Assembly (NCBI GenBank): GCA_964390645.1
Contig: CAYMLL010000226.1
Span: 1-12,985, forward strand
DNA: 12,985 bases
Direction: 5' to 3'
Origin: CAYMLL01 sp964390645
Lineage (GTDB): Bacteria; Planctomycetota; UBA8108
Shown here piece after piece: positions 1 to 7,405 of this stretch (positions within the stretch are counted from its first letter, which is position 1; each line of letters begins with the position of its first letter). The translations under genes and the position numbers were made by a program. A model generated the notes under the pieces. That model had not been told where the DNA came from. It did no database searches and saw nothing but the letters and a program-made list of their open reading frames with translations.

Positions 1-316
1 GGCGGACGATAGCCGGGGTGGCCTTGTCGGGGTCGACCGCGAGCTTCCAGGTCTCTCGCTCCATCCCGACCTCGCGGCGCTTCTCGGGAGGCAGCTTGTA
101 GGGGAGAGGATTGCCGCGTTCGACCGAGCGAAACTCGAGCGGCGGGGTCAGGTACTCGAGCTCTGCGATCAGTCTGCGCAGGGCGTCCTCTCCCGCACCG
201 TCCTCGGCCCACAGAGACGACGTCGCGAGGCCCGCAGCGCCGGCAGCGCCGAGGCCGAGGAAGTACCGTCGGGAATGCTCGAGGTGCTCGTCGACGGCTT
301 GACGGACGCGATTCAT
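1..316 (-). CDS. Tat-exported molybdopterin-dependent oxidoreductase, sulfite oxidase-like (partial, N-terminal 105 aa)
   Basis: The reading frame opens at an ATG and runs without a stop past the left edge, so only the first 105 codons are visible. A twin-arginine signal is plain: S15-R16-R17-Y-F-L followed by a short Gly/Ala-rich hydrophobic stretch (residues 20-32), ending near a W-A-E-D site. This predicts folded export through the Tat system, usual for cofactor-loaded enzymes. The mature start (LTPP at about 58-61, then KLPPEKRREVG and ETWKL near 79-96) resembles N-termini I associate with planctomycete molybdopterin oxidoreductases of the sulfite oxidase family. The cofactor-binding core lies outside the window, so the function rests on this similarity alone; another Tat-exported redox enzyme is possible. 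A GGAG at 325-328 sits 8 nt before the start. The gene follows the hydrolase by 36 bp and is probably the last visible member of that operon. Confidence 0.7.
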   Translation of the reverse strand, partial: MNRVRQAVDEHLEHSRRYFLGLGAAGAAGLATSSLWAEDGAGEDALRRLIAELEYLTPPLEFRSVERGNPLPYKLPPEKRREVGMERETWKLAVDPDKATPAIVR

Positions 317-352
317 GTCAGAGGCTCCATGAGGTGGAGGGGCGACTTTCCA

Positions 353-1153
353 TCACTTCTTGTACTTCACCTTCAGGTGCTTGCAGAAGAAATCCAGCTG
401 CGCTTCAACGACGTTCTTGCCCTCCGGCAGCGCCGGCAGGTCGTTCTTTCCTCCGCCGTAAAGAACGACGGGAATCCTCAGACGCTGTGCGGCGGTGTGG
501 ATTTTCCGGGCGTACCTGGGGTGGTGAATCCGGTCCGAGCTCGGCGCGTTCGAGTAGAGAAACAGCGGAGCGCCTCCCCTGCGCATGTGGGGGAGCACCA
601 TCTGCTCGGTTCCAGTCGGCTGCCAGAATCCTCCGGCGACGATGATCCGGCTCGACAGCCGTGCGATCGGATCCCGGCTCCTGCGCCTGCCGAGGTCCTT
701 CGAGTATGCGAGCCACTCGGAGATCAGGGCCCCTGCCGAGCCGCCGAAGGCGCCGATTCGTCGCGGGTCGATTCTCCACTCCTTGCTCTTCGAGCGCAGG
801 AACTGGATGGCGCGCCCACAGTGCTCGAGGATCTGGCCGTAGGACGCGTCTTCGAGGAAGGGGTAGTTGCACGCCGCGACGGAGACCCCCGCGTTCAGGA
901 AGGGCTCGAGGATGCGGTAGCGACGGAGGCCGCTCTTGTCGCCGCTGCGGAATCCGCCACCGTGGAAGTACACGACCAGAGGCGCCGGGCTCTTCGACTC
1001 CGCCTGCCAGAAGTCGAGCACGTTGCGCTCGTGCTTCTCGTCATACTTGACGTCGGCGTGCGTCGGCTCCGGCGCAGCGAGGAGAACGTTCGGTGGCGTA
1101 GCGACGACGAACGTCAGTGCCATCGTGGCGAGGAGGGGCCGGGTGTTCCGCAT
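353..1153 (-). CDS. Secreted alpha/beta hydrolase (esterase/lipase-like)
   Basis: A 266 aa protein with an N-terminal hydrophobic signal (about residues 7-27, likely cut near LLAA), so the enzyme is probably periplasmic or secreted. The alpha/beta hydrolase fold is shown by VVYFHGGG (HGGG oxyanion-hole motif, 64-67) and by the nucleophile elbow GGSAG (137-141, Ser139). The elbow follows an R-I-D-P-x-R-I-x-x-F-G lead-in typical of the hormone-sensitive-lipase/BD-FAE group. Asp207 in SSDRIHHP is the best candidate for the acid. A catalytic His is not evident: no His follows His219 except His259 in the C-terminal helix. It could be a carboxylesterase or deacetylase, or a member with an altered triad. 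A GAGGA Shine-Dalgarno (1160-1164) lies 6 nt before the ATG. It sits 28 bp after the PQQ-like gene and 36 bp before the oxidoreductase, so the three are probably co-transcribed. The substrate is unknown. Confidence 0.88.
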   Translation of the reverse strand: MRNTRPLLATMALTFVVATPPNVLLAAPEPTHADVKYDEKHERNVLDFWQAESKSPAPLVVYFHGGGFRSGDKSGLRRYRILEPFLNAGVSVAACNYPFLEDASYGQILEHCGRAIQFLRSKSKEWRIDPRRIGAFGGSAGALISEWLAYSKDLGRRRSRDPIARLSSRIIVAGGFWQPTGTEQMVLPHMRRGGAPLFLYSNAPSSDRIHHPRYARKIHTAAQRLRIPVVLYGGGKNDLPALPEGKNVVEAQLDFFCKHLKVKYKK

Positions 1154-1181
1154 GATTCGTCCTCGTGGTTCTCGGGCTCCC

Positions 1182-2552
1182 TCACTCCTCGAGGGACACG
1201 CAGACGATCTCGCGATCGCTGCGCTGGTAGACGCGTCGATTGGCGAACGCCGGGTGAGCCCAGACGAGCGGGCGGTTCCACACCCGCTGGCTCGGCTCGA
1301 TCACCCTTGCCCGACTGGTCTCGTTGTAACCGCTGGGCCTCATCGTCGCGAAGATGATCTCGCCCTGGTCGTTCGCGAGCACGTAACGGTCCTTCGCGCT
1401 GCCGTTGTCGATCCTCACCGTGAATGCTGTCGCCCAGCGCTTCGGCCGCCCGCCCGTCGTGGGGGCGTACGTCGTCCAGCGCCACCTGCCGGTGGCGACC
1501 TCCGCACAGGTGTAGCGGCCGCTGTCGCCGTCCGCGTAGATGAACCCGTCGTGGATGACAGGCGTGTTGATCGCGCCGCTGATGCCGAGCTTCGGGCGGC
1601 CCCGCCAGAGCACTTTCGCGCCCGGCGGCTCCGTATCGAGCGTCAGCATCATCGACCAGTGCTTGTAGGCCATCAGGAAAACGTGGCTGTCGGAGTGCAC
1701 CGGGGTGGCGCACGCCATGGCGCTGAACGGCTTCGTGTCGACCGACCAGAAGACCTTGCCGGTCCGAGGGTCGAGACCGTTGATCGCCTCGCCGTGCCAG
1801 ATGAGCAGCTGGCGTCGTTCGCCGACGTGGTGGATCACCGGAGCGGAGTACCCCGGCTCCTTCGAGCTCAACGCGCGCCAGATCTCCTTGCCGGTGTCCT
1901 TGTGGAAGGCGACCGCGGTCGTGCCCTGGCCGCCGACGATACAGAGCAGCCTGTCTCCGTCGACGAGTGGATGAGATGCCCATCCCCAGACCGGTGTCTG
2001 GAGCCCGTAGTCCTTCCTGAAGTCGCGGGACCAGACGACGTCGCCGCTCGTCGCGTCGAGGCAGACAAGACGGCCCTCGGCGCCGAGCGCGTAGACCTTG
2101 CCACCCGACACCGTCGGCGTCACGCGTGGACCGTTCGCGTAGTCGAACGCGCTGCGGTAGTCGCAGTCGTAGGCGTGTATCCAGAGGATCTCGCCGTTCG
2201 ACTCGCGGAGGCAGACCACCCTCTCCTTGCCGGGGATCGTGGCGCGCGTCCACGGGCCGGCGTCCTTCGGGCGCGCCACGGGACGCGACGCGTCCGCGAT
2301 GAAGTCGGCGACGTAGACGCGTCCGTTCGCCACCGACGGGCCGGCGTATCCCCCGCCGATCTTTCGGCGCCAGATCACGGTCGCACCGGACTGGGGGAAG
2401 TCGTCGAGGATTCCCGACTCGCGCCACGTCGCATCACGACGCGGACCGAGCCACTGTGGCCAGTCGTCGCCACGGATCGCGGACGGCGTCGCCGACGCCG
2501 AAATCAGCGTGACGAGCCCACAGAGCGGCAGGACAGGGGGGTGTGTCCTCAT
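1182..2552 (-). CDS. Exported PQQ-binding-like beta-propeller repeat protein
   Basis: A 456 aa protein. It begins with a signal peptide (about 1-24) followed by DWPQWLGPRRD (30-40), a segment common at the mature N-terminus of planctomycete PQQ-like propeller proteins. Blade signatures of the quinoprotein/BamB type recur: ESNGEILW (118), ATSGDVVW (167), KDTGKEIW (218), PRTGKVFW (262) and VATGRWRW (352), each paired with a preceding G.VY or G.L strand. The last strand (VYQRSDREIVCVSLEE) closes the ring at the C-terminus. Length and pattern fit a single seven- or eight-bladed propeller. I see no haem c CxxCH motif and no clear PQQ catalytic residues, so it may be a binding or assembly protein rather than a dehydrogenase. 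GAGGA at 2558-2562, 5 nt upstream, supports the ATG. It starts a likely operon with the hydrolase and the molybdopterin oxidoreductase; a redox partnership is inference from position only. Confidence 0.9.
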   Translation of the reverse strand: MRTHPPVLPLCGLVTLISASATPSAIRGDDWPQWLGPRRDATWRESGILDDFPQSGATVIWRRKIGGGYAGPSVANGRVYVADFIADASRPVARPKDAGPWTRATIPGKERVVCLRESNGEILWIHAYDCDYRSAFDYANGPRVTPTVSGGKVYALGAEGRLVCLDATSGDVVWSRDFRKDYGLQTPVWGWASHPLVDGDRLLCIVGGQGTTAVAFHKDTGKEIWRALSSKEPGYSAPVIHHVGERRQLLIWHGEAINGLDPRTGKVFWSVDTKPFSAMACATPVHSDSHVFLMAYKHWSMMLTLDTEPPGAKVLWRGRPKLGISGAINTPVIHDGFIYADGDSGRYTCAEVATGRWRWTTYAPTTGGRPKRWATAFTVRIDNGSAKDRYVLANDQGEIIFATMRPSGYNETSRARVIEPSQRVWNRPLVWAHPAFANRRVYQRSDREIVCVSLEE

Positions 2553-2854
2553 CGAGTTCCTCTTGCCGGTGTGGCGGAAGTGGCGTTACCGCTGCGAGAA
2601 GACGGAGCTCCTCCGCTGAGTCTATCCGCTCCGGCGCTCGGGGACACGTTTCGCGGGGCGGCGTCGCGGCCGGAACCGGAAGAGGTCGAGCTGCGTGAAC
2701 GGCTCCGGCTTCTCGAGCCGGCCATCGGATCGGGCGGGCTTCGCCGGACGCTTCTCGATACCGAGAATCGAGGGCGAAGGCTCCCCAGGGGCGAGCGGCG
2801 ACCCGGCACCCTCTCCATTCCCTTCCCCGTCCCCGTTCCGAATCGCCTTCCCTC
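2553..2854. other. Intergenic region without a supported gene
   Basis: About 300 bp separate the isomerase stop from the PQQ-like start. Frames across it on both strands read as Arg/Ser/Pro-rich low complexity without recognisable domains, so I call no gene. It holds a purine-rich tract on the minus strand (about 2808-2862, just after the isomerase stop), a GC-rich hairpin at 2705-2721 (arms CCGGCT and AGCCGG, 5 nt loop) and a small palindrome at 2603-2615. The promoter for the three-gene operon should lie here, but I cannot point to convincing -35/-10 boxes. Confidence 0.5.
2705..2721 (-). terminator. Possible short GC-rich hairpin terminator after the isomerase gene
   Basis: A perfect 6 bp inverted repeat (CCGGCT at 2705-2710, AGCCGG at 2716-2721) with a 5 nt loop lies about 134 nt after the isomerase stop. 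On the minus strand no U-run follows, so it is at best a weak or factor-assisted terminator. In sequence this GC-rich it could be chance. Confidence 0.25.
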
Positions 2855-3661
2855 TCAGTCAAACAGCTCGCGCATGCGCTCGATGCCGACGCGCAGCACC
2901 TCCGCCGGATCCTTCTGCCAGAGCTCCTTGTTGAAGAGCTCGAGGCTGACGTTGCCGTCGTAGCCCTTTCGCTTCAGCAGCTCCACCTCGGCTCGCAGGT
3001 CGATCGGGCCCTCGCCGATCATCACGCGGTCCGGGTCGGTCTGCTCGCAAGCGGGTTTTTCGGGGGAGGCATCGTCGATGTGGTAGTGGCTGATCCGCTC
3101 GACGGGGATCTCCTCGAGCAGCGTCGGGTTCGAGTTGCTGTTCCAGGTGTGAAAGGCGTCGAGGATGATCGTCGCGTCCGGATCCTCCGCCTCCCGGACG
3201 ATCTGCCATGCGTCGTCGAGCCGCGAGACCGAGCCGAAGAAGCTGATGTACTCCATCGTCGGGCGGATGCCCACCTCACGGCCGATCTTCAGCAGGTCGC
3301 GGTAGCGGCGAGTCGTCTGCTCGAGATCGCACGGCGCGCGTGACGGGGTCGCGACGATGTAGGGGGAGCCGAGTCGGCGAGCGAGCTCCATGCGGCGCTT
3401 CGCCTCCTCGAGCATCAGTGGATACTCGACATCCGATGCCTCGGCCCACTGGCGCATCGCGATGCAGCACGGAACGATGAGTCCGTGATCCGCGATGGCC
3501 TTCTCGACGTCGCGCACCTCGGCGCCCCGGCCGATGAACTCGTAGATGTCGTTGATCCACGGCTCCACGCCGTCGAAGCCGGCCTCGGCCGTGAGGCGGA
3601 TCTTCTCGAGCAGCGGACGGGGCTTGATCGTGCTGGTGTTGAGGCAGAGCCGGATCGCCAT
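2855..3661 (-). CDS. Sugar phosphate isomerase/epimerase (xylose isomerase-like TIM barrel)
   Basis: A 268 aa protein of the AP-endonuclease-2/xylose-isomerase-like TIM barrel family, the usual length for the family and apparently cytoplasmic (no signal peptide). The metal-site residues are in the expected order: Glu137 (TMEYISFFG), Asp168 and His171 (ILDAFHTW), His194 (HYHIDD) and Glu241 (SLELFN). Early strands read AIRLCLNTST and EAGFDGVEPW. Members act as keto-sugar or inositol-derivative isomerases and epimerases with a divalent metal; the substrate here is unknown. I chose the ATG at 3661 because the fold begins immediately after it and GGGAG (3670-3674) lies 8 nt upstream. The frame stays open for 45 more codons to 3796, but that extension is Arg/Pro-rich and unlike any family N-terminus. 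It looks like a single-gene unit, with a strong hairpin upstream and about 300 bp of non-coding DNA downstream. Confidence 0.92.
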   Translation of the reverse strand: MAIRLCLNTSTIKPRPLLEKIRLTAEAGFDGVEPWINDIYEFIGRGAEVRDVEKAIADHGLIVPCCIAMRQWAEASDVEYPLMLEEAKRRMELARRLGSPYIVATPSRAPCDLEQTTRRYRDLLKIGREVGIRPTMEYISFFGSVSRLDDAWQIVREAEDPDATIILDAFHTWNSNSNPTLLEEIPVERISHYHIDDASPEKPACEQTDPDRVMIGEGPIDLRAEVELLKRKGYDGNVSLELFNKELWQKDPAEVLRVGIERMRELFD

Positions 3662-3669
3662 GTGGTGGT

Positions 3670-3674
3670 CTCCC
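3670..3674 (-). promoter_or_regulatory. Shine-Dalgarno fixing the isomerase start
   Basis: GGGAG on the minus strand, 8 nt before the ATG at 3661. It supports the 268 aa start over the longer open frame beginning at 3796. Confidence 0.7.
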
Positions 3675-3811
3675 GTCGGGTCAGGATCAGGGGGTGGCGC
3701 GGCGACACGGAGCCGACTCGCTTTCCGGTGTCCCGGTTTCTTCCTGCTCGGCGCAGAACCGGGGCGCTGGGTCGAGCGTTCGCGACCCGCCCCCACACCG
3801 TCGCGGGGATG

Positions 3812-3874
3812 TCCCGTCGCACGGGATCGGTCAGCCGTCCTCTCCGGACCCGGGCTTCCGACCGATCCCGTGCG
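3812..3874 (-). terminator. Long hairpin at the end of the secreted-protein unit
   Basis: A perfect 15 bp inverted repeat: CGCACGGGATCGGTC at 3818-3832 and its exact complement at 3860-3874, with a 27 nt spacer. Inside it AGCC/GGCT (3833-3836 with 3853-3856) and GTCC/GGAC (3837-3840 with 3846-3849) can pair, making a long bulged stem. It starts 15 nt after the stop of the 1157 aa gene. No U-run follows on the minus strand, so it may work with Rho or protect the 3' end of the message. A second, shorter hairpin, TCCCGT (3812-3817) with ACGGGA (3821-3826), shares bases with the arm and could compete with it. Confidence 0.65.
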
Positions 3875-3889
3875 CTCGGGCGCGCGTCT

Positions 3890-6800
3890 CTACTCGCAGG
3901 TCCCGGCCGTGACCGAGCAGTCCAGCGCGTCGTCGTCCGTCGGATCCGGCCGGCAGTCTTCGCTGCGGTAGGCTGTCGCCGACGGTGACGGCTCGACCGG
4001 CGCCGGGCCGCCGGTGAAGAGGTAGCTGAAGACCACGACCGCGTCGCTGATGACGAGCCCTCCGTTGTCGTCGGTGTCCGCCGCGTCGAGGCACGAGGGC
4101 GGTGGACCTCCGGTGAACAGGAAGTTGAGAGTGACGACCCCGTCGGTCAGGTCGATCATACCGCTCGAGTTCGAGTCGCCGCGGACGAAGCCGCCGCCGG
4201 ACGGGCAGGCTTCCGGGTCTTCTGCGCAGTCCGGATCGTCGCAGTCGACGAGGTCGTCGCCGTCATCGTCGCTTCCGTTGTCGCAGACCTCGGCGCCGCC
4301 CTCGCCGTCGGCGGTGATCGACACGTCGTCGATCGCCCACCAGCCGCCGATCGAGTCCGGATCCGCGTAGTGGAATCCGAAGACGACGTCGGACTCGCCG
4401 GCGGCGCGAGGAACCTCGAGGATGTACTCTCCGTAGGCGACCTCCGCGTTGCCGTTGGCCCGGTAGAACCCGCCGCCGCGCGAGTAGGAGAAGATCGGGT
4501 TGTCGAAGTCGAACGTGCTTCCGCCGTCGAGACTGACGACGATGTTCGCGGTGGAGCTCAGGAACACGATCGACGACCGCACGTGGAGATACACGTTCTC
4601 CGCGGCCGAGGCATCGACGGACGGAGTCGTCAGGATCTCGTCCTGCAGGGCCGCCCCGCAGAACTGCGTGTCTCCGAAGACGTGGGCGAAGTTCTCGTCG
4701 AAGTGGTGCAGCTGGCGTCCGTCCGCCGCGTCCGGGAAGATCCCGCCGGCAGAGTTCAGCAGCGACAGACCGCAGGGGTCGCTCGTGCGCCACGGGGCCA
4801 GCCCCTCGGCGGTGAACGACTCGGCCTCCCAGCCGTCAGGGAGATCATCGTCGTCGAAGCCCTCGGACTCCAGAAGCGTGAGATTTCCACCGACAACCGG
4901 ATTCGAGTCGACGACGACGTTGTCGATCGCGACCCACCAGTCGAAGCTCGGCTCGAAGTGGCGCACCCGGAACATCACCTCGGACTGGCCGGCGGCCACG
5001 TCGGAGATGTCGAGGTGAATGCGGCCGAAGATGCCGTCCGCGTTGCCGACCTGCGGGCCGCCGGGGAGGCCATCCGGGATGTCGGCCAGCGGAAAGGGAT
5101 CCACCGCGCCGCGCGCAGCTCCGACACGGCGCAGGTGGTTGGTCCAGGTGTCGCCGCCGTCGGCGCTGACGTCGATGTCGACGACGACCTCGCCGTTGTT
5201 GTTGAGCACCGCGGTGCAGTCCATGTGAAGCCATACGACCGTCTGGTCGCCGGCGTCGAAGGTCGGGGAGATCAGGTCGTACGACTGGCCGGAGCCCTGC
5301 GTCGCGGTGAATCCGCCGCAGTCGTTGTCCGAGATCAGGAACTTGCCCTGTGAGGGCGTTCCATCGGCCGTCGGGGGGTTGCCTCGACCGCAGAAGTTCC
5401 CGAGCGGGTTCGACGAATCGTCGCTGCCGAGACGCCACTCCGAGCCGTCCGCGGGCGGATCGTTCGTCAGCAGCGACTGCCAGCCTGCCGCGACGACCTG
5501 ATCATCGCTGGTGTAGCACTCGAAGTCCTCGTAGAGGAGAATCTCGGGCCCCGGGACCACGACGGTGCAGGTCAGCGGCAGGTCCGGGCACTGCTGCGGA
5601 TTGCCGCGGTTGAGCTCGAGCATGTACACGTAGGTTCCCGGCCCGGGAGCGGACTCGCTGTAGCTGTCGCTGTCGATGGCCAGGGAGCTCCGAGGCAGTC
5701 CGTTGCGCCGGATGCGCCACGACACGCCGTCGACTCCGACTCCCGGCGTCCACTGGAGCGTCACCTCGCCGGCCTCTCGGTCGAAGCAGCAGCTGAGGTT
5801 CTTCGGGCAGGTGCGGGCCTCGACGCAGACCGGGCCGCAGGTCGTCAGCTCGGCGCCGGCGGCATCGAGACTCTGGAGCGTGTAGACGGCCCAGATCTCC
5901 TCCGACTCCGGGTCGAGTGGACACGGGGCGTTCGCCTCCGGCGAGGTGTCGACGAAGTCGGTCACATCTCCGGTGAGATCGCCGCTGATCACCTCCGAGT
6001 TTCGCAGGACGCGGTGGGTCACGTCGTCGTCGCAAGCCGACCAGGAGAGTGAGACGGTCCCGTTGGACGCGTCGAACTCCCCGGCGCTGAAGCCGCGAGT
6101 GGTGCAGTTGCACGGGCACTCGGCGCCGTCGATGAGCCGCGCCGAGACTCGCACGTCGTCCACGGCCCACCACCAAGCGTTGCCGCCGGACGTGTAGTGG
6201 AACGCGAAGACCACCTCGCTCTCCGCCGTCGCCAGAGGCACCGCGAACAATCGCTCCGCGTAGAACGGCTCCTCGCCGGTGTCGTAGCCCGCCCCGAGCC
6301 CGTACGAGAAGATCGGAACCGGCTCGAAGGTGACGCCACCGTCGAGGCTCAGCAGAACCTCCTCCCCGCCGGTCGCGTTGTTCTCCTCGCGGTAGTGGAG
6401 GAAAACCTCTTCCGCGTCGCTGCAGTCGATGACGGGTGTCAGCAGCCACTCGTCCTCGGCGGGATCCGGGTCGGCGTCCGAGTCCAGGATCGCGAAGGGG
6501 CCGCGCAGTCGACCGACGCTGTGACCGTCCTGGTACGGGAAGTTGCCGTCGTTGTGCTCGCGGATGTCACGATCGCCCTTGTCGGTCGTGTGCCAGGACT
6601 CGGTTCCGGAGTTGGGGGGATCGATCGACGAGCTCACCACCCAACCCTCGGGAATTCCGCTCGCGAAGTCGGTCCTGGCGAGCAGGTTGCACGAGCCGCC
6701 ACTGGGCGGAGCCACGTCGTCGATGAGGACGTTGTCGATCGCGATCCACCAGTCGAAGTTCGGCTCGAAATGCCGCCAGCGCACCAGGAACTCGGTCTCG

Positions 6801-7363
6801 TCGCCGACCGCCGCGGTCAGATCCACGTGGAGCCTTCCGAAGAAGCCGCCGACGTTGTCGATCGAGGCGAGGGGCTCTGCCTCGAAGCGGGATGGCGCCA
6901 CACGGCGAAAGACGTTCGTCCAGGTCGTGCCCTCGTCCGTCGACACATCGACGTCGAAGACGGCCTTGCCGTTGTTGTTCAGCGACGCGAGACAATCGCA
7001 GTGGAGCCAGACGGGCGAGCCTCCGTCGACCTCGATCACCGGGCTCCAGATGTCGTGGGACATGCCGCTTCCGGTCGGATTGGAGCCGCCCTGAGCATCC
7101 GAGTCGGAGATCGCGAACTGGCCGAAGTCCGGCTCGCCGCCCTCGCCGGGAGGATTGCCCCGGCCGCCCGGATTGAGGATCGTCCATGCCGAAGTCTCGA
7201 CCGGGTTGTTCTCGTCGACGACGAGCCACCCGCCGTCGGTCTGCAGCTCGACGTCGTCGAAGTACCCTTCGAAGTCCTCCTCGAAGTACACGTCTGCCGG
7301 GCACGGAGACACACAAAGCAGTGAAACGGCGAGTACCGCCGACTGGTACGTACGGGATTTCAT
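3890..7363 (-). CDS. Large secreted multidomain protein with duplicated jelly-roll-like modules, Fn3-like domains and dockerin-like tail
   Basis: An 1157 aa protein with a signal peptide (about 1-23, cleavage plausible after CPA). Layout: module A1 (24-217), module B1 (226-410), two Cys-containing Fn3-like domains (about 424-515 and 516-600), A2 (607-820), B2 (828-1018), a Cys/Asp motif CDNGSDDDGDDLVDCDDPDC (1027-1046) and a dockerin-like pair of EF-hand-type repeats (1058-1120) with a Cys-containing tail. The A and B modules resemble the choice-of-anchor/cleaved-adhesin and MAM-type jelly rolls of extracellular proteins. Their signatures are DxDVSxDxGxTWTN, RHFEPxFDWWxAIDN in A, and VVFxFHY...WWxxDDV in B. 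No catalytic motif is seen, so adhesion, glycan or protein binding at the cell surface is more likely than enzymatic work. AGGAGG at 7370-7375 marks the start. It follows the 1814 aa gene by 42 bp and shares its tail. Confidence 0.92.
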   Translation of the reverse strand: MKSRTYQSAVLAVSLLCVSPCPADVYFEEDFEGYFDDVELQTDGGWLVVDENNPVETSAWTILNPGGRGNPPGEGGEPDFGQFAISDSDAQGGSNPTGSGMSHDIWSPVIEVDGGSPVWLHCDCLASLNNNGKAVFDVDVSTDEGTTWTNVFRRVAPSRFEAEPLASIDNVGGFFGRLHVDLTAAVGDETEFLVRWRHFEPNFDWWIAIDNVLIDDVAPPSGGSCNLLARTDFASGIPEGWVVSSSIDPPNSGTESWHTTDKGDRDIREHNDGNFPYQDGHSVGRLRGPFAILDSDADPDPAEDEWLLTPVIDCSDAEEVFLHYREENNATGGEEVLLSLDGGVTFEPVPIFSYGLGAGYDTGEEPFYAERLFAVPLATAESEVVFAFHYTSGGNAWWWAVDDVRVSARLIDGAECPCNCTTRGFSAGEFDASNGTVSLSWSACDDDVTHRVLRNSEVISGDLTGDVTDFVDTSPEANAPCPLDPESEEIWAVYTLQSLDAAGAELTTCGPVCVEARTCPKNLSCCFDREAGEVTLQWTPGVGVDGVSWRIRRNGLPRSSLAIDSDSYSESAPGPGTYVYMLELNRGNPQQCPDLPLTCTVVVPGPEILLYEDFECYTSDDQVVAAGWQSLLTNDPPADGSEWRLGSDDSSNPLGNFCGRGNPPTADGTPSQGKFLISDNDCGGFTATQGSGQSYDLISPTFDAGDQTVVWLHMDCTAVLNNNGEVVVDIDVSADGGDTWTNHLRRVGAARGAVDPFPLADIPDGLPGGPQVGNADGIFGRIHLDISDVAAGQSEVMFRVRHFEPSFDWWVAIDNVVVDSNPVVGGNLTLLESEGFDDDDLPDGWEAESFTAEGLAPWRTSDPCGLSLLNSAGGIFPDAADGRQLHHFDENFAHVFGDTQFCGAALQDEILTTPSVDASAAENVYLHVRSSIVFLSSTANIVVSLDGGSTFDFDNPIFSYSRGGGFYRANGNAEVAYGEYILEVPRAAGESDVVFGFHYADPDSIGGWWAIDDVSITADGEGGAEVCDNGSDDDGDDLVDCDDPDCAEDPEACPSGGGFVRGDSNSSGMIDLTDGVVTLNFLFTGGPPPSCLDAADTDDNGGLVISDAVVVFSYLFTGGPAPVEPSPSATAYRSEDCRPDPTDDDALDCSVTAGTCE
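4004..4192 (-). other. Dockerin-like C-terminal domain of the 1157 aa protein (residues 1058-1120)
   Basis: Two EF-hand-type halves, FVRGDSNSSGMIDLTDGVVTL and AADTDDNGGLVISDAVVVF, each followed by LF.GGP. This matches the duplicated calcium-binding loop plus helix of type I dockerin-like modules. A tail with DPTDDDALDC follows. The same arrangement ends the neighbouring protein (7508-7693). Confidence 0.8.
4310..5545 (-). repeat. Second copy of the A-B module pair (residues 607-1018)
   Basis: A2 carries VLNNNGEVVVDIDVSA and RHFEPSFDWWVAIDN; B2 carries VVFGFHYADPDSIGGWWAIDDV. Both align with the first copy at 6134-7294, showing an internal duplication of about 390-410 residues separated by the two Fn3-like domains. 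Confidence 0.8.
6134..7294 (-). repeat. First copy of the A-B module pair (residues 24-410)
   Basis: Within the 1157 aa protein, A1 followed by B1. A1 carries SLNNNGKAVFDVDVST and RHFEPNFDWWIAIDN; B1 carries VVFAFHYTSGGNAWWWAVDDV. Each has a counterpart, in the same order, in the second copy at 4310-5545. Confidence 0.8.
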
Positions 7364-7369
7364 GACAAT

Positions 7370-7375
7370 CCTCCT
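7370..7375 (-). promoter_or_regulatory. Strong Shine-Dalgarno of the 1157 aa gene
   Basis: AGGAGG on the minus strand, 6 nt before the ATG at 7363, the best match to the anti-SD in the window. The 42 bp gap it sits in (7364-7405) is noticeably AT-richer than its surroundings, including the run TGAAATAATCG. An additional internal promoter is possible but not demonstrable. Confidence 0.7.
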
Positions 7376-7405
7376 GCTCGTTCGACAACCACGATTATTT
7401 CAGAG

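Noticed and set aside
275..1357. Plus-strand open frame (360 codons) opposite the hydrolase gene
   Set aside because: It overlaps the hydrolase in antisense and shows no recognisable motif or signal peptide.
2434..2862. Minus-strand open frame of 142 codons filling the intergenic gap
   Set aside because: It overlaps the start of the PQQ-like gene by more than 100 bases and reads as Arg/Ala/Pro low complexity without a plausible start context.
936..2963. Long plus-strand open frame (675 codons) opposite the PQQ-like gene and beyond
   Set aside because: It is Arg/Ala/Val-rich with no domain pattern and lies antisense to a gene with clear family motifs; long antisense frames are expected in GC-rich DNA with strong third-position G/C.
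3662..3796. 45-codon N-terminal extension of the isomerase
   Set aside because: The extension is Arg/Pro-rich and precedes the Shine-Dalgarno that serves the internal ATG; the TIM-barrel family starts at that ATG.
6197..7324. Plus-strand open frame (375 codons) opposite the 1157 aa gene
   Set aside because: It is antisense to well-supported jelly-roll-like modules and has a biased Arg/Val/Asp composition typical of shadow frames.
7364..7405. AT-rich gap between the two large genes as a definite promoter
   Set aside because: There are AT-rich hexamers but no pair with proper -35/-10 spacing that I can defend; the short gap fits co-transcription equally well.
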